37,737 bases of DNA from Candidatus Allofournierella merdipullorum. Lineage in GTDB: Bacteria; Bacillota; Clostridia; Oscillospirales; Ruminococcaceae. The notes below the pieces were generated by a model, which was not told the origin of the DNA, made no database searches, and saw only the letters and a program-made list of their open reading frames with translations. Made by a program: the position numbers and the translations under genes. Shown in pieces: positions 33,807 through 37,737 of the stretch. The stretch spans positions 1 to 37,737 of the forward strand of contig DXBV01000021.1 in NCBI GenBank assembly GCA_019116345.1, read 5' to 3'. Numbering within the stretch: position 1 is the first letter of the stretch; the number at the start of each line of letters is the position of its first letter.

Positions 33807-34962
33807 GGGGCATCACCTCCGCATCCACGGCGGCCAACCGTTTCCCGATGGCTTCTACCACCGTCACGGTCACACCGTTGCCCGCCTGCTTGTACACCTG
33901 GCTGTCGCTCTGAATAGCGAGGATCTTGTCGATCCTGTCATCGGCCCAGCCTTGCAACCGCAGGCATTCTCTTGGCGTCAGCCGGCGGATTCGCCCGCCG
34001 ACCAGGATGCCAGATGCCTCACGCTTGTGCTTACGGATCCCACCGTTCTGCTTTGCGGTCAGGCATCGGGCGATCTCCGTGGTATCGGGATCTTCGTTCA
34101 GGTCCACAAACCGAGGCGCTTCGATGAGCGTCCCCTGGGTCGCATCCGTGGTCAGGGTATGAGCGATCTTGTGACCCACCCGGCCGCGGCGGGTGTTCAT
34201 CTGCGGATAGGCCAGGTCGATGCTGTCGCCCGGATAGGCCATCTTGTAGCCCTTCCGGGTGGCCTCCTTGACCGGGAAGCCCACCTGGTACAGCCCGGTC
34301 TTGCCGCCTACACCGCCTGCCTGGCTGGTGAGCGTGCAACTTACTCCGCCGGGGTCGTACACCCGGCTTCCCTGGGGTCCGCCATGGAGGCAGGCAAGAG
34401 GCGTTTCATTTGCTGTGGTGAAAGGAAGTATTTTTCCTCTACATCGCTCATCAAGATATCCGACAATGTACACACGGCGTCTGGATTGGGGGACGCCAAA
34501 ATCCTTGCTGTTAAGCACCTGCCATTCCACATGATACCCCAGTCGCTCCAGCGTATCGAGGACCGCCGCAAACGTCCGGCCCCCGTCATGATTAAGCAGT
34601 CCGGGTACATTTTCAAACAGCAGATAGCGAGGCTTCCGGGCTTCAGCCAATCGGGCAAGTTCAAAGAACAGGGTCCCTCGGGGATCTCCGAATCCTTTCC
34701 GAGCGCCAGCAATGCTGAATGCCTGACAAGGGAATCCACCGCAGAGCAGGTCGAATTCCGGGAGTTCATCCGGGTCGATTTTTCTCGCGTCTGAGCTATA
34801 CCATTCCTCCTCACATTCAAACAGGGCACGGTAGCTCTGCTGTGCGTATTTATCGCACTCGCAGAATCCTGCACATTCAAATCCGCCGGCAAGCCGCAGG
34901 CCCTCACGAAACCCGCCGATGCCGGCAAACATATCGATAAATCGAATGGTCTTATGCATCAT
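33802..34962 (-). CDS. dcm: C5 cytosine DNA methyltransferase
   Basis: 386 residues with all main motifs of the family in order: FIDMFAGIGG (I), GGFPCQAFS with the catalytic PC (IV), ENVPG (VI), QSRRRVYIVG (VIII), a variable recognition region, RLTPRECLRLQG (IX) and QAGNGVTVTV (X). It transfers a methyl group from SAM to cytosine C5. No cognate endonuclease is adjacent, so it probably shields the element from restriction or marks its DNA. Two tandem ATGs (34962, 34959) follow AAGGAG with very little spacing. Its end overlaps the apparent ATT start of the amidoligase, suggesting translational coupling. Confidence 0.93.
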   Translation of the reverse strand: MMHKTIRFIDMFAGIGGFREGLRLAGGFECAGFCECDKYAQQSYRALFECEEEWYSSDARKIDPDELPEFDLLCGGFPCQAFSIAGARKGFGDPRGTLFFELARLAEARKPRYLLFENVPGLLNHDGGRTFAAVLDTLERLGYHVEWQVLNSKDFGVPQSRRRVYIVGYLDERCRGKILPFTTANETPLACLHGGPQGSRVYDPGGVSCTLTSQAGGVGGKTGLYQVGFPVKEATRKGYKMAYPGDSIDLAYPQMNTRRGRVGHKIAHTLTTDATQGTLIEAPRFVDLNEDPDTTEIARCLTAKQNGGIRKHKREASGILVGGRIRRLTPRECLRLQGWADDRIDKILAIQSDSQVYKQAGNGVTVTVVEAIGKRLAAVDAEVMPH

Positions 34963-35026
34963 CTCCTTGTCTCTTTCTGTTTTCCTATCCGGCGGCCATA
35001 GGCCTCACCCCCCTTCCGTGTTGACA

Positions 35027-35072
35027 AAAGCCCCGCCTGCCGTGTTCATCCGCCACGGCCGGCAGGGGCTTC
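35027..35072 (-). terminator. Terminator-like hairpin after the ribbon-helix-helix gene
   Basis: An imperfect stem of about 16 pairs (CACGGC and AGCCCC type arms, 35054-35071 with 35028-35044) is followed on the minus strand by CTTTTG. It lies eight bases after the stop of the regulator gene and about 65 bases before the methyltransferase start, separating the two units. Confidence 0.6.
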
Positions 35073-35079
35073 CCTACGT

Positions 35080-35493
35080 TTATTCGCTCATCTCTCCCTG
35101 CTCTTGCAGCACTTCACTCCTGGCGGTTTCCTCGCTTTCCTCCGATCCGTTCTGCCCGGTCTCATCGTCCGCAAGCGCGGCGTCAAACTCATCCTCGGCT
35201 TCTTCCAGTGCCTGCTCGATCAGGGTGACGATAAACTCTTTCTGGCTCAGTTTCCGGCCGTACACCTGTTCGTAACGGACCAGATATTTCTTTACCTTCT
35301 GATACAGTTCCTCGCTTACCTGGAATGCGATCGTGCGGGTAGCCATATTTCCCTCTCCCTTCCTGGCGTGATCATCCAGATACAGGTATACGGCCTGCTG
35401 GATGAACTGCGCGGTGGTGATCCCTTTGTTCTCCAATGCCTTTCGGATCCGCTCATGCAGTTCCTCCGGCATGGTCACGGTCAGTTTGCCCAT
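35080..35493 (-). CDS. Tandem ribbon-helix-helix DNA-binding protein
   Basis: 137 residues from ATG 35493, seven bases after GGAGG; the longer frame to 35592 has no ribosome site. Two successive ribbon-helix-helix-like segments are visible: residues 2-45 (KLTVTMPEELHERIRKAL) and about 55-105 (TRTIAFQVSEELYQKVKKYL), then an acidic tail. Normally two separate chains make one such fold; here a single chain could carry both halves. An internal ATG before the second segment (near 35346) is preceded by GGGAGAGGGAAAT, so a short second product is possible. It probably regulates this region or binds a partition or transfer site, and sits beside parMR and a repeat-bearing gap. Confidence 0.75.
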   Translation of the reverse strand: MGKLTVTMPEELHERIRKALENKGITTAQFIQQAVYLYLDDHARKGEGNMATRTIAFQVSEELYQKVKKYLVRYEQVYGRKLSQKEFIVTLIEQALEEAEDEFDAALADDETGQNGSEESEETARSEVLQEQGEMSE

Positions 35494-35570
35494 GCTGTGT
35501 CCTCCTTTCCTTACTCGTTTCGGGCAACACAAGCATAGCCAAATGTCATGCACAAAGCTATCATCAAGAC

Positions 35571-35610
35571 CAACAATCATTCGACGCCACAAACGTCATA
35601 AGCAACAATC
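35571..35610. repeat. Paired CAACAATC repeats and a short palindrome, candidate operator or centromere
   Basis: The 140-base non-coding gap between parR and the ribbon-helix-helix gene holds CAACAATC twice (35571-35578, 35603-35610), 32 bases (three helical turns) apart, with GACG...CGTC (35583-35597) between them. Repeats at helical spacing beside ParR-type and ribbon-helix-helix genes suggest a binding site for one of them. Confidence 0.4.
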
Positions 35611-35633
35611 GTCGAGAACCAGGAGCAAAAGAC

Positions 35634-35906
35634 TTATCCCTCCATCAGCGCATCGAGGAATCCCATCATCCCGTCCGGCAGGTCTTGCTCCTGCGCCGGT
35701 GCCGCGCCAACAGGTAAGGCACTCAGTTCCTCTTTCAGAACACGGCGCAGTAGCGATTCCAGTCCTTCAGCCCGATCCATTCGGAGGATCGCGCGGACGA
35801 TAAATGCGCTCTTTTGCCCTTCGGGAACCTCTTGCAGCAATTGCCAGGCCTGCCTGTGCTCCTCGTTCTGCATATTGGGGCGGAACAGGAAATGTGGTCG
35901 GTTCAT
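35634..35906 (-). CDS. parR: ParR-like small DNA-binding partner of the actin-like protein
   Basis: 90 residues. A helical N-terminal region (NEEHRQAWQLLQEVPEGQKSAFIVRAIL) resembles the dimerising DNA-binding part of ParR/StbB-like proteins, and the C-terminal LPDGMMGFLDALME could contact the filament. It overlaps the parM stop by four bases (ATGA), the usual parM-parR arrangement. In type II partition systems ParR binds the centromere and links it to growing ParM filaments. The assignment rests mostly on position and size; sequence similarity of ParR proteins is always weak. Confidence 0.65.
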   Translation of the reverse strand: MNRPHFLFRPNMQNEEHRQAWQLLQEVPEGQKSAFIVRAILRMDRAEGLESLLRRVLKEELSALPVGAAPAQEQDLPDGMMGFLDALMEG

Positions 35907-36823
35907 CGGGCGTCCTCACGGCCCGACATTTGGCCCAGGATCCGCTCAAAGCCCTCGGCGTTCACCTTGTCGTCCTCCAGCAGAAAAGCCCTGCAAAGGC
36001 CGTCACGTTCGCTCACGTTGCGCATGACAGTCGCCGCGCCGCCGCCCATTAGGATCACGGGCAGAGTTCGCAGGTCAAACCCCGCCTCCATCGCCGCCGA
36101 AATGAGCCTTTCGGTGTAGAGTCGGCCCTGTCGCTGGATCAGCTTTCGCGCTTCTTCATCCATGCTGCAGGGCTTGCCGGCGAGGATCCGTTCCACCTGG
36201 GCGTCCGTCACAGACAGGCCGGTATCCCGCCGCACCTGCTCCTGGATCTCATCCATGCAGCGGATCATGCCCAGTTCCAGGCTGCGGCAGGTGGCTGCAT
36301 TGGGGACATTGTTGTCCAGCCGCATGAGGTCGACCGTCCAGCCGCCGATATCCATGAGGAGCACCGAAGGTTCGTCTTTCACCAGTTCGGGATGCAGGGC
36401 AATGGCGGAATAGCCCTGGGGGAACAGTTTCACATCCTCGATCTTTACCTGGTAGCGTTCGCCCTCGAAGCGGTAGGTCACCGGCTGGCCATTGCGCAAC
36501 AGATATTCGGTGAACGGCTTCTTATCCCGGCCATACCGGGCCAGGGGAAGTCCCGCCGCCAAGGTCACGGAGCTCTCCGCAGGAAGACCCCGGCAGCGAA
36601 GCTCCATTGCGATAGCTGCCAGGGTCAGGATGTAGTAGTTGTCGTTGACGGTCTTGTCCCGCAGGATCGGCTGACGGCCGGTGCCGCAGACGTAGTACCT
36701 GCCGTTGATTTGGAGGGTGTTTTTCAGGGTGTAGGGTTCGTGGGTATACACCGTCACACCGGCCGGGAAGGAGAAGTGCCTGGTTTTGATGGCGTAATAG
36801 CCGTGGTCGATCCCCATGATCAT
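35903..36823 (-). CDS. parM: ParM/StbA-like actin-family partition ATPase
   Basis: 306 residues from ATG 36823, nine bases after AAGGA; the longer frame to 37021 overlaps the neighbouring gene and is rejected. The actin-fold phosphate loops are visible: MGIDHGYYAIK at the start (phosphate 1), LLMDIGGWTVDLM (about residue 165, phosphate 2) and VILMGGGAATV (about 270, adenosine loop). Such proteins polymerise with ATP and push DNA copies apart. Presence on an ICE suggests a plasmid-like stage in which the excised circle replicates and segregates. It is followed and overlapped by the parR-like gene. Confidence 0.88.
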   Translation of the reverse strand: MIMGIDHGYYAIKTRHFSFPAGVTVYTHEPYTLKNTLQINGRYYVCGTGRQPILRDKTVNDNYYILTLAAIAMELRCRGLPAESSVTLAAGLPLARYGRDKKPFTEYLLRNGQPVTYRFEGERYQVKIEDVKLFPQGYSAIALHPELVKDEPSVLLMDIGGWTVDLMRLDNNVPNAATCRSLELGMIRCMDEIQEQVRRDTGLSVTDAQVERILAGKPCSMDEEARKLIQRQGRLYTERLISAAMEAGFDLRTLPVILMGGGAATVMRNVSERDGLCRAFLLEDDKVNAEGFERILGQMSGREDAR

Positions 36824-36887
36824 GGTGTTGCATCCTTTCTGGCATTTGCCTTGATTTTTTCGTTTTTTCCTTCGGCCCTGGCCCATC

Positions 36888-37274
36888 TTATCTGGCCTCT
36901 CCCATACCGGGAGCCGGAACTTCCCGGCAGTATTCGGGATAGCGAATGCGGATCGCTTCCAGCATATAGCCCGCATCCGACGTGCTGAACAAATCGTAGG
37001 GCGTCGCAAAGCCATCCTCATTCCAGCCGTTCCAGAGGTTGAAGGCCAGCCGGGTCAAGCAGCTGCTGCCGCTGGTCTGCCAGCCTCTGTTCAGTCCCTC
37101 CCGTCGGATAACATCATCCTGGAAGTTGAAGACATCCTCGATGTGTTTCCGGGTCTCGCCGCTGATGCCCATGGTGTAGAAAAAAGCCTTGTGGTAGGGG
37201 TCGAACCGGCGTGTGCGTTCAAGGCATTGCTCATAAAACTTTTCGTGTTCGCGGTTTTTGAATTTGATCAACAT
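36888..37274 (-). CDS. DUF6075-like protein of unknown function
   Basis: 128 residues from ATG 37274, behind AAGGAGGAACAGAA. It is soluble, with FYEQCLERTRRFDPYHKAFFYTMGIS and NFQDDVIRREGLNRGWQTSGSSCLTRLAFNLWNG, which I associate with the DUF6075 family of Firmicute mobile elements (from memory). It is the first recognisable gene of the minus-strand series and ends 64 bases before parM, so it may share its transcript. No function can be assigned; conserved Arg/Trp/Cys residues do not fit a known enzyme motif. Confidence 0.7.
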   Translation of the reverse strand: MLIKFKNREHEKFYEQCLERTRRFDPYHKAFFYTMGISGETRKHIEDVFNFQDDVIRREGLNRGWQTSGSSCLTRLAFNLWNGWNEDGFATPYDLFSTSDAGYMLEAIRIRYPEYCREVPAPGMGEAR

Positions 37275-37550
37275 TTCTGTTCCTCCTTCTTTGTTTATTC
37301 ACGAGGATCCACCGGCTGGGAAAGACGATGAATCCCGTTGTGGCTTAGTGCTTGGTGCTTGTGCCATGGGCCCGGTGCAAAGTCACGCTCTGGGCGCATT
37401 GATATCTTCTTCCCAGCAGGTAAGAGTATCAGGGGGGAGAGTGTGAGAGGGGGGAAGGCAGCGTACCCTGCCTCAAGAGCAGGCAAAAGGCGCACCTCCC
37501 CCTGGGTGTGACGAGGATTTTCTGCCCAGGTCCGTTTTGGTTCTCGGGAA
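37275..37550. other. Leader region of the minus-strand series, no gene
   Basis: About 275 bases between the terminator at 37559 and the first minus-strand gene. It must hold the promoter of that series but I find no convincing -35/-10 pair. It contains a tandem GTGCTTG pair (37348-37361), a purine-rich stretch near 37430-37458 and short arms CCTGC/GCAGG (37468-37484). A 104-codon minus frame here is not supported. Confidence 0.4.
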
Positions 37551-37552
37551 AT

Positions 37553-37591
37553 AAAAAAAGCGCCTGTTTGGATAAATCCAATACAGACGCT
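37553..37591 (-). terminator. Terminator of an unseen upstream minus-strand gene
   Basis: The interrupted stem AGCG/CGCT, CTGT/ACAG, TGGA/TCCA (37559-37572 with 37577-37591) is followed on the minus strand by seven T. It would end transcription arriving from beyond the right edge. The ~145 bases to its right hold only short frames (one open to the window edge until about 37688) and no gene I can name. Confidence 0.75.
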
Positions 37592-37737
37592 TTCACAAAC
37601 ACTATTCACAGCATATCAGATGATGTTTGTGGCCATACAAATGACTTTCTGTCGTCCCATTGTTGGCATCCGGCCTATCTCTGCATCAGTGACTACAGAT
37701 TTGTGATACACTTTTAGATACGCTCACCCGTACTTCT

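Noticed and set aside
35021-35026. Perfect TTGACA on the plus strand
   Set aside because: No matching -10 box or plus-strand gene follows; it lies in the tail of a minus-strand terminator.
37295-37609. 104-codon minus-strand frame at the right edge
   Set aside because: It starts inside the terminator hairpin, has no ribosome site and shows no recognisable pattern.

Overview
The window looks like the transfer, maintenance and cargo part of a Tn1549-type integrative and conjugative element (ICE) from a GC-rich gut Firmicute. I infer Oscillospiraceae/Ruminococcaceae (Faecalibacterium, Gemmiger or Subdoligranulum relatives) from the gene set, the strong AGGAGG-type ribosome sites, and the MBG/Cna-B surface proteins. 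Almost every gene from 37.3 kb down to 4.7 kb is on the minus strand with short overlaps (ATGA, GTGA, TGATG) or tiny gaps, so it reads right to left as one long operon or a few. No integrase, recombinase, tRNA, rRNA or CRISPR array is visible, so the element's ends lie outside the window or cannot be seen.

Layout in reading order (right to left): a terminator from an unseen upstream gene (37.56 kb); a DUF6075-like gene and a ParM/ParR-like partition pair (35.6-37.3 kb); a tandem ribbon-helix-helix regulator (35.1 kb); a C5 cytosine methyltransferase followed by an amidoligase and a gamma-glutamylcyclotransferase-like gene (32.3-35.0 kb); a CAP-domain lipoprotein (31.6 kb); a 2011-residue thioester/Cna-B surface protein ending in VPQTG, overlapping its own class B sortase (24.7-31.5 kb) and bounded by two strong hairpin terminators; accessory genes including DUF3846, a complete S-adenosylmethionine synthetase (metK), a DUF3991/toprim protein, DUF3848, a left-handed beta-helix protein and a DPPY-type DNA methyltransferase (19.0-24.7 kb); a palindrome-rich gap that is the best oriT candidate (18.5 kb); the relaxosome (MobC, MOBP relaxase, DUF4314, PcfB/DUF3801, ArdC-like protein); and the type IV secretion core (VirD4, Maff2, VirB6-like, PrgI, VirB4, PP-loop enzyme, M23 hydrolase) down to 4.7 kb. 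A Phd-Doc toxin-antitoxin cassette with its own promoter and terminator sits on the opposite strand between virB6 and prgI. A plus-strand MBG/YDG-repeat surface protein, cut off by the left edge, converges on the transfer operon.

How it fits together: MobC and the relaxase would nick oriT, PcfB and VirD4 would deliver the strand to the VirB4/VirB6/PrgI channel, and the M23 enzyme would open peptidoglycan. ParMR and Phd-Doc favour retention. Two methyltransferases without partner nucleases plus MetK look like a self-protection and SAM-supply set. The giant adhesin, its sortase and the CAP lipoprotein are cell-surface cargo.

The most unusual observation concerns translation starts. Four genes (prgI, virB6, virD4, amidoligase) appear to begin at near-cognate codons (ATC, ACG, ATC, ATT), each 8-10 bases after a strong Shine-Dalgarno sequence. 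A fifth gene (PP-loop enzyme) has its ATP-binding loop in the -1 frame relative to its start, next to an A-AAC-CCC heptamer. These could be genuine regulation, decay or sequence error. Nothing here was checked by database search.
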